Part shown: positions 48,275 through 57,750 of the stretch, piece by piece
Position numbering within the stretch: the first letter of the stretch is position 1
Layout of the letters: each line of letters opens with the position of its first letter
Assembly (NCBI RefSeq): GCF_003206065.1
Contig: NZ_PZJQ01000004.1
Coordinates: 1,213,965-1,277,964, forward strand
DNA from: Salinicola halimionae
GTDB lineage: Bacteria; Pseudomonadota; Gammaproteobacteria; Pseudomonadales; Halomonadaceae
Direction of reading: 5' to 3'
Length of the DNA stretch: 64,000 nucleotides
The notes under the pieces: model-generated
Seen by the model: only the letters and a program-made list of their open reading frames with translations
The model's database searches: none
What the model was told of the DNA's origin: nothing
Made by a program: the position numbers and the translations under genes

Positions 48275-48964
48275 TCAGGACGCCTGATTGCCGCCGCGAC
48301 CTTGAAGGTTACGGTGCAGGATCGAATGGAATTCTTCGGCAAAATCTTCGTACTCGCCGAGTAGACGACTGGCGATGGACGACAGGCGGTTATAGAAAAT
48401 GACCGCCGGAATCGCCGCGAACAGCCCCATCGCGGTTGCCACCAAGGCCTCGGCGATCCATGGCGCCACGGTCGAAAGTGTCGCCTGCTGTGCCATCGAC
48501 AGACTCTGGAAGGACCCCATGATGCCCCAGACGGTACCAAACAGCCCGATATAGGGGCTCGCCGAGGCCACGGTCGCCAGTAGCGTGAGGTTGGCGTTGA
48601 GATTGTCCTCCTCGCGAGAGAGCGCTACGCGCTGCGAACGCTGGACGCCATCCAGCACGGCTTCGCTGCTGCGCGTCTTGGGCATCAGCCGATTGAATTC
48701 GCGGAAACCGGCACGAAAGACGTGCTCGGAACCCTGCGCTTCGTGGCTGTCCGGGACATCCCGATAAAGTTCATTGAGATCGACACCTGACCAGAAGCGT
48801 TCGTCGAAAGCTTTCTGCGTTTTCTTGGCACGTGCCAGCGCAAAGCTGCGTTGAAAGATGACAACCCAGGAAGCGATGGATGCGGCCAACAGCAATAGCA
48901 ACACCAACTGGACTACCAGGCTGGCGTTCATGATCAGATGGGGGATGGACATGGAGTCGTTCAC
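48275..48964 (-). CDS. tolQ: Tol-Pal system protein TolQ
   Basis: ExbB/MotA-family inner-membrane protein that with TolR uses the proton gradient to energise TolA. It has 229 residues and three helices (about 12-34, 133-155, 167-190). Conserved segments VASASPYIGLFGTVWGIM and APWIAEALVATAMGLFAAIPA contain the channel-lining residues. A second in-frame ATG is four codons downstream. Confidence 0.96.
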   Translation of the reverse strand: MNDSMSIPHLIMNASLVVQLVLLLLLAASIASWVVIFQRSFALARAKKTQKAFDERFWSGVDLNELYRDVPDSHEAQGSEHVFRAGFREFNRLMPKTRSSEAVLDGVQRSQRVALSREEDNLNANLTLLATVASASPYIGLFGTVWGIMGSFQSLSMAQQATLSTVAPWIAEALVATAMGLFAAIPAVIFYNRLSSIASRLLGEYEDFAEEFHSILHRNLQGRGGNQAS

Positions 48965-48977
48965 GAAAATCCTCGAA

Positions 48978-49388
48978 TCACTGGCTTGGAATGTCTTGCG
49001 TCAGCGCCGCGCGGAGCTCGCTGGGCCAACGCATCGGTTTCAGGCGTTGCGCGTCGACACAGGCAATATCGACCGTCGCTTCGCATAATGTATCCCCGTC
49101 GTACCGTACGGCCTGCTCGAATTGTAACGAACAGGCAGAAAGGCGACTGACCCTGGCCGTCACTTCCAGCCGGTCATCGAGTCGCGCCGGGCGCGCGTAG
49201 CGGCAACTCAAGGAGTGGACCACTAGCTGCACGCCCCGCTCGATCAGTCCACGCTGACCGAAGCCGCAAGCATTCAACCATTCACTACGTGCACGCTCCA
49301 TAAATTTCAGATAGTTAACGTAGTACACAATGCCACCGGCGTCCGTATCTTCGATATAGACCTTTACCGGGAAGATGAATTCACTCAT
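48978..49388 (-). CDS. ybgC: Acyl-CoA thioesterase YbgC
   Basis: Hotdog-fold thioesterase, 136 residues, first gene of the tol cluster in many proteobacteria. The catalytic segment is [20 protein letters not shown] with the active Asp, and ERARSEWL follows. It overlaps the ruvB 3' end by 8 bases, so the ruv and tol genes are continuous. Confidence 0.94.
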   Translation of the reverse strand: MSEFIFPVKVYIEDTDAGGIVYYVNYLKFMERARSEWLNACGFGQRGLIERGVQLVVHSLSCRYARPARLDDRLEVTARVSRLSACSLQFEQAVRYDGDTLCEATVDIACVDAQRLKPMRWPSELRAALTQDIPSQ

Positions 49389-50481
49389 TGCCGGGCAGGC
49401 TCTCGTCTACCGACGGCTTTCGGCCGGCACCGGCACATGTCGGATCGCTTCCCACCGCTGACCCGGCCTGTGGCGCCTGATCGTCTGGGGCAATGCCGAA
49501 ATGCGTGTAGGCGGAACGCGTGACGACTCGGCCCCGGGTGGTACGCATCATGAATCCTTGCTGGATCAGATAAGGTTCGATGACATCCTCGATCGTGTCT
49601 CGCTCCTCGCTGATGGCCGCCGCCAGACTATCGACACCGACCGGCCCACCATCGAACTTCTCGATCATCGCCAACAATAGCCGACGATCCATGTGATCCA
49701 ACCCATGGCTATCGACATTGAGCATGTTGAGCGCCTGATCGGCCACCGTCGCGTTGACCTGGCCATCGCCCTTGACCTCTGCGAAGTCGCGTACCCGGCG
49801 CAACAGCCGGTTGGCAATTCGTGGCGTGCCGCGGGCGCGTCGCGCGATCTCCCGCGCTCCCTCGACGTCAGCCGGCACGCCCAGTAGCCTTGCGGAGCGC
49901 GACACGATCTCGGTCAATTCATCGACGGCATAAAACTCAAGGCGCTGTACGATGCCGAACCGATCGCGTAACGGCGAGGTCAATAGTCCCGCTCGGGTGG
50001 TGGCACCGACCAGGGTGAAGCGCGGTAGATCCAGCTTGATCGAACGAGCTGCCGGACCATCGCCGATCATGATGTCGAGCTGAAAATCTTCCATTGCCGG
50101 GTAAAGCACTTCCTCGACCGCGGCTGGGAGTCGGTGAATCTCATCGATGAACAGCACATCGCCCGGTTGCAAATTAGTCAGCATCGCCGCTAGATCTCCG
50201 GCGCGTTCGAGCACCGGGCCGGAGGTGGATTTGATGTCCACGTTCATCTCAATGGCGATGATATTGGCGAGCGTCGTCTTGCCCAGCCCCGGCGGGCCGA
50301 ACACGAGCGTATGATCGAGGGTGTCCTCACGCTGCCGCGCTGCTGAAATGAAGATGTCCAGCTGCTCGCGCACGCGCGGCTGGCCGATATAGTCAGCGAG
50401 CCGGCGCGGGCGTATGGCATGGTCGACCTGCTGCTCGCCCTGCTGCGGCGGCGCCGCAATCAGGCGGTCGGGTTCAATCAT
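49381..50481 (-). CDS. ruvB: Holliday junction helicase RuvB
   Basis: AAA+ motor of the RuvABC complex, which migrates Holliday junctions in recombinational repair. It has 366 residues. Walker A is [11 protein letters not shown], Walker [11 protein letters not shown], sensor [11 protein letters not shown], and [11 protein letters not shown] is near the N-terminus. About 30 extra residues at the C-terminus ([18 protein letters not shown] onward) exceed the E. coli length. Confidence 0.97.
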   Translation of the reverse strand: MIEPDRLIAAPPQQGEQQVDHAIRPRRLADYIGQPRVREQLDIFISAARQREDTLDHTLVFGPPGLGKTTLANIIAIEMNVDIKSTSGPVLERAGDLAAMLTNLQPGDVLFIDEIHRLPAAVEEVLYPAMEDFQLDIMIGDGPAARSIKLDLPRFTLVGATTRAGLLTSPLRDRFGIVQRLEFYAVDELTEIVSRSARLLGVPADVEGAREIARRARGTPRIANRLLRRVRDFAEVKGDGQVNATVADQALNMLNVDSHGLDHMDRRLLLAMIEKFDGGPVGVDSLAAAISEERDTIEDVIEPYLIQQGFMMRTTRGRVVTRSAYTHFGIAPDDQAPQAGSAVGSDPTCAGAGRKPSVDESLPGNE

Positions 50482-50488
50482 GGAGGGA

Positions 50489-51094
50489 TTATCCAGCCAG
50501 CTGGCGTGATAGCGCTGCTTTTATCAGCGCTTCGGTAGAAAGGCTCTTGTCCAGCGCTGACAGCATGCGCGATGCCTCGGTGGGCTTGTAGCCCAGCGTA
50601 ACCAGCGCGGCCTCGGCATCTGCCAACGGGTCGGACGAGGGCATCATCGTTCCGGTCTCGCTACCCAGTAGAGACGCCTGCCCTTCCTGCCAATGCGGGA
50701 AGCGATCACGCATCTCGATGATCAGGCGGTCCGCCGTCTTCTTGCCGACACCGGGCAGCTTGGTCAGCCCTTTACTATCGCCTTCCATCACGCAGTGGAT
50801 GAAAGCATCGGTATCCATTCCCGAGAGAATGGCTAGCGCCAGCTTGGGGCCGACACCGTTGACCTTGATCAGAGCGCGAAACAGCTGGCGTTCTTCATCC
50901 TGAAAAAAACCATAAAGAAGATGGGCGTCCTCACGCACGCTCAGGTGCGTATAGAGGCGCACGGTTTCTCCGGCGCCGGGCAGCGAGACCAGTGTGGTCA
51001 TCGAAGTCTCGAGCTCGTAACCGACACCCTGTACATCGATGACGACCCAAGGAGGGGTTTTCTCCAGCAACGTACCGTGCAAACGTCCAATCAT
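50489..51094 (-). CDS. ruvA: Holliday junction DNA-binding protein RuvA
   Basis: Tetrameric junction-recognition subunit of RuvAB, 201 residues. An OB-fold domain starts [12 protein letters not shown]. The helix-hairpin-helix motifs are [13 protein letters not shown] and [16 protein letters not shown]. The C-terminal domain III binds RuvB. It lies 7 bases before ruvB. Confidence 0.97.
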   Translation of the reverse strand: MIGRLHGTLLEKTPPWVVIDVQGVGYELETSMTTLVSLPGAGETVRLYTHLSVREDAHLLYGFFQDEERQLFRALIKVNGVGPKLALAILSGMDTDAFIHCVMEGDSKGLTKLPGVGKKTADRLIIEMRDRFPHWQEGQASLLGSETGTMMPSSDPLADAEAALVTLGYKPTEASRMLSALDKSLSTEALIKAALSRQLAG

Positions 51095-51169
51095 GCCATT
51101 CGTGTCCTTACTCTGACGGCGTCCACTATACGCATAGCCGATTCAACTGACTAGCTGCCGAATGCGCGC

Positions 51170-51709
51170 CTATGGATCCGGCTTGAAGTCTCGCCATCGC
51201 CCGCCACGAGAGGGTTTTCCGCGACGCTGTGGAGATACCGCAAGCAAGCCCTGGCGGGCGTATCCGTGGGTCAAGGCGATGGCTAGCGCATCGGCGGCGT
51301 CGGCCGGCGGTGGCCCATCCAGAGAGAGTATCGCCGTCACCATATGCTGGATCTGTGACTTATCGGCGCCACCGTTGCCGGTGATGGCCTGCTTCACTTG
51401 GCGGGCGGCATACTCGTGGACCGGCAGGCCGTGGTTCGCAGCGCAGACGATCGCGCTTCCCCGGGCCTGCCCCAGCTTGAGCGCCGAGTCCGCGTTCTTG
51501 GCCATGAATACTCGCTCGATGGCAAATTCTGCCGGCCGATACAGGCCGATCAATTCGCTGACGCCTGCATAGACCCGCGCCAGTTTCTGGGCCAGGTCAT
51601 CGCCCTCGATACGAATGCAACCGCTGGCGATATAGCGCGGCTTGGCAGCGACATCGATCACGCCATAGCCGGTTACCCGCGACCCGGGGTCGATGCCCAA
51701 GAGAATCAA
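51170..51709 (-). CDS. ruvC: Holliday junction endonuclease RuvC
   Basis: Resolves Holliday junctions by paired cuts, 179 residues. The acidic active site includes Asp in [15 protein letters not shown], Glu in AIERVF, and the C-terminal pair in [12 protein letters not shown]. The TTG at 51709, eight bases after AGGA, gives the usual RuvC N-terminus. An upstream ATG at 51784 would add 25 residues lacking homology, so the TTG is preferred. The C-terminal tail is basic. It precedes ruvA by 75 bases. Confidence 0.93.
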   Translation of the reverse strand: MILLGIDPGSRVTGYGVIDVAAKPRYIASGCIRIEGDDLAQKLARVYAGVSELIGLYRPAEFAIERVFMAKNADSALKLGQARGSAIVCAANHGLPVHEYAARQVKQAITGNGGADKSQIQHMVTAILSLDGPPPADAADALAIALTHGYARQGLLAVSPQRRGKPSRGGRWRDFKPDP

Positions 51710-51887
51710 ACGTCGGATTCCTGTATCCACTGACCAAGATTTACCAAGAGTGACCTCCTGACAGTCATCGATGACTGTTTCCATGATTCGCATCGATGAA
51801 CGCGAATGTCGTGAAATTGTATGCGTTGAGCCGCACCGGAGCGTGGTTCTAGACTACCGCCGAGCCAGACTAACTGCAGCCAAAACG

Positions 51888-51915
51888 ACGCCGGCGCCCC
51901 TGGGGGCGCCGGCGT
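51888..51915 (-). terminator. Rho-independent terminator after aspS
   Basis: ACGCCGGCGCC (51888-51898) and GGCGCCGGCGT (51905-51915) form a long GC stem, extendable by two pairs. On the minus strand it is followed within three bases by TTTT, 17 bases past the aspS stop. It separates aspS from ruvC. Confidence 0.7.
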
Positions 51916-51931
51916 GCCACAGCGAAAGTTG

Positions 51932-53713
51932 TTATTCGCCGCTGTTTTCGGGCTTTGCCTTCTGGCGTAGACGAATATGCAGGTCGCGCAACTGTTGGCT
52001 GGTGACCTCGCCAGGCGCGTCGGTCATCAGATCGGCGGCGCTCTGCGTCTTGGGGAAGGCAATGACGTCGCGAATGGTCCGCGAACCCGTCATCAGCATG
52101 ACCAGACGGTCGAGACCAAAGGCGAGACCACCGTGTGGCGGCGCTCCGTACTGCAGTGCATCGAGCAAGAAGCCGAATTTCTCCTCGGCTTCTGCCTTGT
52201 CGATACCCAACACTTCGAACACCGCGCGCTGCATAGCCTGATCGTGGATACGAATCGAGCCGCCACCCAACTCGGTGCCATTCAGCACCATATCGTAGGC
52301 ACGAGACAAAGCTGTGGCCGGCGACGCCTTGAGTTCATCCGCCGAGCAGGAAGGTGCGGTGAACGGATGGTGCAGCGCGGACAGACGGCCGTTATCGTCG
52401 GCTTCGAACATCGGGAAATCGACGACCCATAGCGGCGCCCATTGGGACGTGTAAAGATCGAGATCCTCACCTAGCTTGACGCGCAGCGCTCCGATCGCTT
52501 CGTTGACGATTTTCGCTCTGTCGGCACCGAAGAAGATGATGTCGCCATCTTCAGCGCCGACGCGATCCAGTAGCTGCTCGACGATGCCTTCCATGAACTT
52601 GACGATCGGCGACTGCAGCCCCTCGAGCCCTTTGGCACGCTCATTGACCTTGATCCAGGCCAACCCTTTCGCACCGTAGATACCGACGAATTTGGTGTAT
52701 TCATCGATCTCCTTGCGCGACAGCTTGGCGCCACCGGAAACCTTGAGCGCGGCTACACGACCGTCGTCGGCCTTGGCCGGACCGGAGAAGACCTTGAAGT
52801 CCACCGACTGCATCAGATCGTCGACATCGACCAGTTCGAGCGGGATGCGCAGATCCGGCTTGTCGGAGCCGTAGCGTTGCATCGCCTCGCTGTACGGCAT
52901 GCGCGGGAACGCCGGCAGATCCACGTCCAGCACTTTCTGGAACAGCTGGCGCACCATCTGCTCCGTTGTGCCCATTATGTCCTGCTCGTCGATGAACGAT
53001 GCTTCGATGTCGATCTGGGTGAACTCGGGCTGGCGATCCGCGCGCAGGTCCTCGTCACGAAAGCATTTGGCGATCTGATAGTAACGATCGAAACCGGAAA
53101 CCATCAGCAACTGCTTGAACAGCTGCGGTGACTGCGGCAGCGCGAAAAAGTGACCGTCGTGAGTCCGGCTCGGAACCAGATAGTCTCGGGCTCCTTCCGG
53201 GGTCGCTCGGGTCAGAATCGGCGTCTCGATATCGAGGAAACCGTGATCCTCGAGGTAGGCGCGCACGCTGTGGGTAATCCGCGAGCGCAGACGCAGGCGT
53301 TCGATCATCTCCGGCCGGCGCAAATCGATGTAGCGATACTTGAGGCGAACCTCTTCCCCTACTTTGCCGTGCTCGTCGAGCTGGAACGGCGGTGTCGCGG
53401 CGGTGTTGAGGACTTCCACCTGCTTCGCCAGCACCTCGATCATGCCAGTGGGCATATTGGGGTTCTGGGTGCCTTCCGGACGCAGCCGAATGCGACCGAC
53501 GATACGCAGAACGTACTCGTTGCGCGCGCGATCGGCATTGGCGAAGGCCTCTGCCGTGTCGGGATCCACTACCACCTGAGCGATACCGTCACGATCGCGC
53601 ATGTCGAGGAAAATGACACCGCCGTGGTCGCGGCGACGATGCACCCACCCGCAAAGCGTGACTTCGTGATCGATCAATGACTCGTTCAATCGGCCGCAAT
53701 AATGACTGCGCAT
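51932..53713 (-). CDS. aspS: Aspartyl-tRNA synthetase
   Basis: Class II synthetase charging tRNA-Asp (or tRNA-Asn too, in species with a transamidation route), 593 residues. An N-terminal OB-fold binds the anticodon ([18 protein letters not shown], cited by its core [12 protein letters not shown]). Motif 2 is [18 protein letters not shown], and motif 3 ends [13 protein letters not shown]. The bacterial GAD insertion domain is present (about 300-420). A terminator follows; the gene upstream encodes an FmdB-type protein. Confidence 0.97.
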   Translation of the reverse strand: MRSHYCGRLNESLIDHEVTLCGWVHRRRDHGGVIFLDMRDRDGIAQVVVDPDTAEAFANADRARNEYVLRIVGRIRLRPEGTQNPNMPTGMIEVLAKQVEVLNTAATPPFQLDEHGKVGEEVRLKYRYIDLRRPEMIERLRLRSRITHSVRAYLEDHGFLDIETPILTRATPEGARDYLVPSRTHDGHFFALPQSPQLFKQLLMVSGFDRYYQIAKCFRDEDLRADRQPEFTQIDIEASFIDEQDIMGTTEQMVRQLFQKVLDVDLPAFPRMPYSEAMQRYGSDKPDLRIPLELVDVDDLMQSVDFKVFSGPAKADDGRVAALKVSGGAKLSRKEIDEYTKFVGIYGAKGLAWIKVNERAKGLEGLQSPIVKFMEGIVEQLLDRVGAEDGDIIFFGADRAKIVNEAIGALRVKLGEDLDLYTSQWAPLWVVDFPMFEADDNGRLSALHHPFTAPSCSADELKASPATALSRAYDMVLNGTELGGGSIRIHDQAMQRAVFEVLGIDKAEAEEKFGFLLDALQYGAPPHGGLAFGLDRLVMLMTGSRTIRDVIAFPKTQSAADLMTDAPGEVTSQQLRDLHIRLRQKAKPENSGE

Positions 53714-53726
53714 GCTGGATCCTAGA

Positions 53727-53768
53727 ATTGTGAAGCTTAAAAATTGTGAAGCCTAAAAATGTGAAGAC
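53727..53768. repeat. Short 16-bp direct repeats between aspS and the FmdB gene
   Basis: ATTGTGAAGCTTAAAA (53727-53742) is repeated as ATTGTGAAGCCTAAAA (53743-53758), and a third truncated copy ATGTGAAGAC follows from 53759. They lie in the leader of aspS, immediately after the FmdB-type gene. They may reflect slippage; function is unknown. Confidence 0.6.
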
Positions 53769-53773
53769 AATAC

Positions 53774-54067
53774 TCAGGCAGACGCTTTGCTCTCACCGCT
53801 CGATTTGCTTTCGCCTGTCGACTTGCTGCCGCTCTCGCCCGCCGCTGCCGGCTTGGCGGTGTCACCGACGAGATTCTTCTTGCTGCCTGATTTGAAATCG
53901 GTTTCGTACCAGCCGCCGCCGGCCAGCCGGAAACCGGCCGCGGACACCAGACGAGAGAGTTCCGGGCGTTCGCACGTCGGGCAATCCGTTAACGGCGAGG
54001 CGCTGATTTTCTGGAGCTTCTCCAGGCGATGGCCGCAAGCCTTGCACTCATATTCGTAAATGGGCAT
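53774..54067 (-). CDS. FmdB-family zinc-ribbon protein
   Basis: A 97-residue protein with the FmdB/CxxC_CxxC regulatory domain at the N-terminus. MPIYEYECKACGHRLEKLQ and LTDCPTCERPEL supply the two cysteine pairs of a zinc ribbon. The C-terminal third is low-complexity (Ser/Lys/Gly/Glu rich). FmdB-type genes often precede aspS in gammaproteobacteria, as here. Role unknown. Confidence 0.88.
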   Translation of the reverse strand: MPIYEYECKACGHRLEKLQKISASPLTDCPTCERPELSRLVSAAGFRLAGGGWYETDFKSGSKKNLVGDTAKPAAAGESGSKSTGESKSSGESKASA

Positions 54068-54401
54068 GGATTCATCACTCTCTGGCTACAGGAAGCCTGG
54101 GCCACGATATGGGCGACTTCCTTGCGTTATCCAGGCGCCACCCGATCGTCAGAGTGGTGCCATCTCTTTGGCTGTTAACCGCCCCGCTCAACACCGTGAA
54201 TGCTCTCGGCTTCGAGCTGGAGCTGCGCCGTATCGACCCTTTCCAAGGCGGGCACGAAAGCCGCATAGTATAGCGCGCAGCAGCCGGTAGCGGGCAATAT
54301 TACCGACTGATAACGCCGATGTCGTCGTCCGCGCGCCAGCAATTGCGATACGACGGTAATCGAGACAGCCGAGATATCCGCAAGAGATAAGGAAAAGAAG
54401 C
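54068..54401. other. Intergenic region without recognisable gene
   Basis: A 334-base divergent spacer between the FmdB-type gene and the hydroxyacid dehydrogenase. I see no RNA gene or repeat in it. It should contain promoters for both directions, but none can be placed confidently. A ribosome-site-like AAGGAAAAG precedes the start at 54402. Confidence 0.5.
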
Positions 54402-55334
54402 ATGAAAGCCGTACTTCTGGATGCCGCTTCACTGGGAGACGATGTCGACCTTGGCCCGATTCGCGCCCTCGTCGACGATCTCGATGTTCATCGGCTAACC
54501 TCGTCGGACCAGACTCATGAACGACTCGAGGGTGCAACGATCGCGCTGACCAACAAGGTGGTTCTCGATGCCGAGCTGATCGAGACTCTCCCTGAGTTGA
54601 AACTGATCTGTGTGCTGGCCACTGGCACCAACAACATCGATATGGCGGCCGCAGAGCGTCGCGGTGTCTTGGTGCGTAATGTCGCCGCCTACGGCACGGC
54701 AAGCGTCGCCCAGCATACCTTGATGCTGATGCTGGCTCTGGCGGCAAGCCTGCCGCTCTATCAGACCGCGGTGCAAGGGGGGGCTTGGCAGCGTAGCGAT
54801 ATTTTCTGTCTTCTCAACCATCGCACGCTGCAATTGGCCGATAAGCATCTGGTGATCGTCGGCAGTGGAGTCCTGGGCACGGCCGTTGCCAAACTGGGGG
54901 AAGCCTTCGGCATGCGGGTCACGTTTTCCGCGCGCCCCGGCGACGAAGCCAACGATTCCCGACCGCCGTTGGCGACACTGCTGGGCGACGCCGATGTCCT
55001 GAGTCTGCATTGCCCGCTGACGGCAGCGACTCGCGGCCTTATCGACAGCGAAGCGCTGGCGATGATGAAACCGGACGCCCTGCTGATCAACTGTGCCCGC
55101 GGCGGCATCATCGATGAAAACGCCGCGCTGGCCGCGCTACGTAATCAACGCCTGGGTGGCTTGGCTGTCGATAGCCTGCCCAGCGAACCGCCTCGTGACG
55201 GGCACCCGTTGCTTGACGCGCTCACCGAGTCGCTCAATCTGATCGTGACACCGCATAACGCCTGGATAACGCCGGAAGCGCGCCAGCGAGTTGTCGAGTT
55301 GACGGTGGACAATCTCCGCGAGTGGTTGAATTAA
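54402..55334 (+). CDS. hprA: D-2-hydroxyacid dehydrogenase, glycerate dehydrogenase type
   Basis: NAD(P)-dependent reductase of the D-2-hydroxyacid family, 310 residues, likely converting hydroxypyruvate to D-glycerate. The cofactor fold has VIVGSGVLGTAVAKLGEAFG (core GSGVLGTA). The catalytic Arg is in INCARGGIIDE, the Glu in the SEPP region, and the His in TPHNAW. Ribokinase and nucleoside hydrolase genes follow on the same strand. Other 2-oxo acids are possible substrates. Confidence 0.88.
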   Translation: MKAVLLDAASLGDDVDLGPIRALVDDLDVHRLTSSDQTHERLEGATIALTNKVVLDAELIETLPELKLICVLATGTNNIDMAAAERRGVLVRNVAAYGTASVAQHTLMLMLALAASLPLYQTAVQGGAWQRSDIFCLLNHRTLQLADKHLVIVGSGVLGTAVAKLGEAFGMRVTFSARPGDEANDSRPPLATLLGDADVLSLHCPLTAATRGLIDSEALAMMKPDALLINCARGGIIDENAALAALRNQRLGGLAVDSLPSEPPRDGHPLLDALTESLNLIVTPHNAWITPEARQRVVELTVDNLREWLN

Positions 55335-55349
55335 GGGAGCGATTCGAAG

Positions 55350-56300
55350 ATGGTCACGCCAAACCCCGAGCCGAGAGTCTACAACTACGGCTCCATCAAC
55401 ATCGATTACGTCTATCGGGTTCCCCATCTGGTGCGCCCCGGCGAGACGCTGGCCAGTTCTAGTCTGCGTCAAGTACTTGGCGGCAAGGGCGCCAATCAGT
55501 CCTTGGCGTTGGCGCGTGCGGGTGGAAACGTCTCGCACTGGGGCCGGCTCGGCGACAACGACCGCTGGGCATTGACGCCGCTTGGCGACGCTGGCGTCGA
55601 TATTCACGACGTCGAGCTGATCGATGGCGCGAGTGGCCACGCGTTGATTCAAGTCGATGATGATGCCGAGAACGCGATCATTCTCTATCCCGGTGCCAAT
55701 CACGGTTTTGATGAGACACGGCTGAAAACGCTGGTCGACTCGGCGCACGCGGATAGCTGGGTCCTGATGCAGAACGAGTGCAATGCCTCGGAGTCGATGT
55801 TGCGCCAGGCCGCAGATAGCGGCCTGGCGGTAGCCTTCAACCCGGCGCCGCTGTCGGCCGACGTGGCCACTCTGCCGCTGGAGCTTTGCCGAATCCTGTT
55901 CCTCAATCGCGGTGAAGCTGCAGCGCTCGTCGAGCAGGAGGAGTCCGTCGATGCCGATACGCTGCTCGAGGCGCTGGCTGCGCGTCTTCCGGACGTGGAA
56001 GTCGTGCTGACACTCGGTGGCGATGGAGTGTGTCATCAGTATCAGGGCGCACGTATCACCATGGCGGCGCACAAGGTCGAAGCCGTCGACACCACGGCCG
56101 CCGGCGATACTTTTATCGGTTACTTCATGGCAGCACGACAGCGCGGTGAAGACATCGAGCAGGCCCTGCGTCTAGCGACGACTGCATCGGCGCTGTGCGT
56201 GCAGCAGGCTGGGGCTGAGCCCAGCATTCCCACCGCTGAGGCTGTCGTCGCCGCCCTGAATGAATGGCCCGCGCTCTCACTGGAACACCGCAAGTCTTGA
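55350..56300 (+). CDS. rbsK: PfkB-family sugar kinase, probable ribokinase
   Basis: A 316-residue kinase of the ribokinase/PfkB family. The N-terminal GKGANQSLALARAGG and the C-terminal DTTAAGDTFIGYFMA with the catalytic Asp are intact. The next gene is a nucleoside hydrolase, which releases ribose, so phosphorylation of ribose is a coherent role. It begins 15 bases after hprA. Confidence 0.88.
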   Translation: MVTPNPEPRVYNYGSINIDYVYRVPHLVRPGETLASSSLRQVLGGKGANQSLALARAGGNVSHWGRLGDNDRWALTPLGDAGVDIHDVELIDGASGHALIQVDDDAENAIILYPGANHGFDETRLKTLVDSAHADSWVLMQNECNASESMLRQAADSGLAVAFNPAPLSADVATLPLELCRILFLNRGEAAALVEQEESVDADTLLEALAARLPDVEVVLTLGGDGVCHQYQGARITMAAHKVEAVDTTAAGDTFIGYFMAARQRGEDIEQALRLATTASALCVQQAGAEPSIPTAEAVVAALNEWPALSLEHRKS

Positions 56301-56387
56301 CCGGCTCACGTGCTGATTGTCTTGTCTCATCCGAGTGACCGGCTTCGCATTCGGTCATCCCAACCAGATTGATGTGTAGGAACTTAC

Positions 56388-57344
56388 ATGCCCACCCCGA
56401 TCATTTTCGATACTGACCCTGGTGTCGACGACGCGCAGGCGATCGCCATTGCACTCGCCCATCCCGAGATTGACCTGTTGGGCCTGACGACGACCTTTGG
56501 CAATGTCACGATCGAAGTCGCGACCCATAACGCGCTGCTGCTGGCCGAGCTGGCTGGGCAATCGATTCCGGTTGCTCAGGGCGCGGCAGCTCCCATGGTC
56601 AAGCACAAGAACCCGCCGCCTGGTCACATTCATGGAGAGAATGGTCTGGGCGACATCTCGCTGCCGGATGTCACGACCCAGGCGCTGAAGCAGAGTGCCG
56701 CTCAGTTCATCGTCGATCAGGTCAATGCTCGGCCCGGCGAAGTCGTGCTGGTCGCCGTCGGACCATTGGGTAATCTCGCCGCTGCTCTGCAGCTCGATCC
56801 CGGGCTGGTCGACAAGGTCAAGCGAGTGGTAGTGATGGGCGGGTCGATTCGGGAAGGCGGTAATGTGACGCCGGTGGCGGAGGCCAACATCTTCAACGAC
56901 CCGCATGCCGCCGCCAAGGTGCTGGAAGCGAGCTGGCCGTTGACGCTGGTCGGATTGGATGCGACCCACCGCTGCGTGCTGGATCCGCAGAGCATGGCAC
57001 GCATCGTCGATGCTCAGGGCGCGCTGGGTAAGGTGCTGGGTGAAAGCTATGCGTTCTATCGAAACTTCTACCAGCAAGCATTGGGGATCGACGGTTGCTG
57101 TCCGCACGATAGCTGCGCGCTGGTCTGGCTATTGCGCCCGGACTTGTTCAGCGTCGAACGCGGATATTTGAGCGTGGTCACGGACGGACTGGCCGAGGGA
57201 CAAACGCTAATGGCACCGGAATCACGCGAGTTCGTCGACTCACGCTGGTCCCAAGGCTCCACGGCCGATATCTGCATGAATGCCGATGGCCCGGGTGTGA
57301 TCGACTGGATCGTCGAGACGCTGACGACTCACACTTCTCACTGA
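56388..57344 (+). CDS. Nucleoside hydrolase (IunH/Rih family)
   Basis: Splits nucleosides into base and ribose, 318 residues. The metal and ribose site motif is IFDTDPGVDDAQAIAIAL near the N-terminus; AEANIFNDPHAAAKVL and the C-terminal HDSCALVWLLRPDLF provide further ligands (His-Asp). With the ribokinase upstream it forms a nucleoside salvage pair. The base preference cannot be read safely. Confidence 0.9.
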   Translation: MPTPIIFDTDPGVDDAQAIAIALAHPEIDLLGLTTTFGNVTIEVATHNALLLAELAGQSIPVAQGAAAPMVKHKNPPPGHIHGENGLGDISLPDVTTQALKQSAAQFIVDQVNARPGEVVLVAVGPLGNLAAALQLDPGLVDKVKRVVVMGGSIREGGNVTPVAEANIFNDPHAAAKVLEASWPLTLVGLDATHRCVLDPQSMARIVDAQGALGKVLGESYAFYRNFYQQALGIDGCCPHDSCALVWLLRPDLFSVERGYLSVVTDGLAEGQTLMAPESREFVDSRWSQGSTADICMNADGPGVIDWIVETLTTHTSH

Positions 57345-57379
57345 ACTGCCCCGGATCATTCTGAATTCTTCTAGGCGCG

Positions 57380-57412
57380 TATCGCCCGATCGCTATCCGC
57401 GCTCGGGCGATA
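57380..57412 (+). terminator. Probable terminator after the nucleoside hydrolase
   Basis: A 10-bp stem, TATCGCCCGA (57380-57389) with TCGGGCGATA (57403-57412), encloses a 13-base loop and is followed by a short TTT. It lies 35 bases past the stop codon. Confidence 0.45.
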
Positions 57413-57477
57413 TTTCCCCAGGTCGAGAACGCATGGGCCGTGAAGCTAATGAGCCATGAGCCCTGTGAGTCGTAATT

Positions 57478-57750
57478 CTAATGAGTCGTGAAACTTGCCG
57501 GCGCGACCAGCGTCGCTTCCTCGACGCGGACATCGCTGACATCTGCCGCCGGAGAGCCTTCCCATAGGCGGTCGATCAACTCGGCGATGGCGGTCGCCTC
57601 GCCGCAAGCAACGACTTCGACACGTCCATCCTCGAGATTGATCGCATGGCCCGTGATGCCCCAGCGCTCGGCGTCTCGCCGCACGTGCTCACGATAATTC
57701 ACGCCTTGCACTCTCCCGCTCACCCAAGCCTTGATCGTTCGATGGGTCAT
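57478..57750 (-). CDS. acyP: Acylphosphatase
   Basis: Small enzyme hydrolysing acyl-phosphates, 90 residues. The phosphate-binding loop is GRVQGVNYREHVRRDAE with the catalytic Arg, and the Asn lies in ITGHAINLEDGRVEV. The start ATG at 57750 lies inside the 3' end of the upstream BrkB-family gene, a 62-base overlap. Confidence 0.93.
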   Translation of the reverse strand: MTHRTIKAWVSGRVQGVNYREHVRRDAERWGITGHAINLEDGRVEVVACGEATAIAELIDRLWEGSPAADVSDVRVEEATLVAPASFTTH

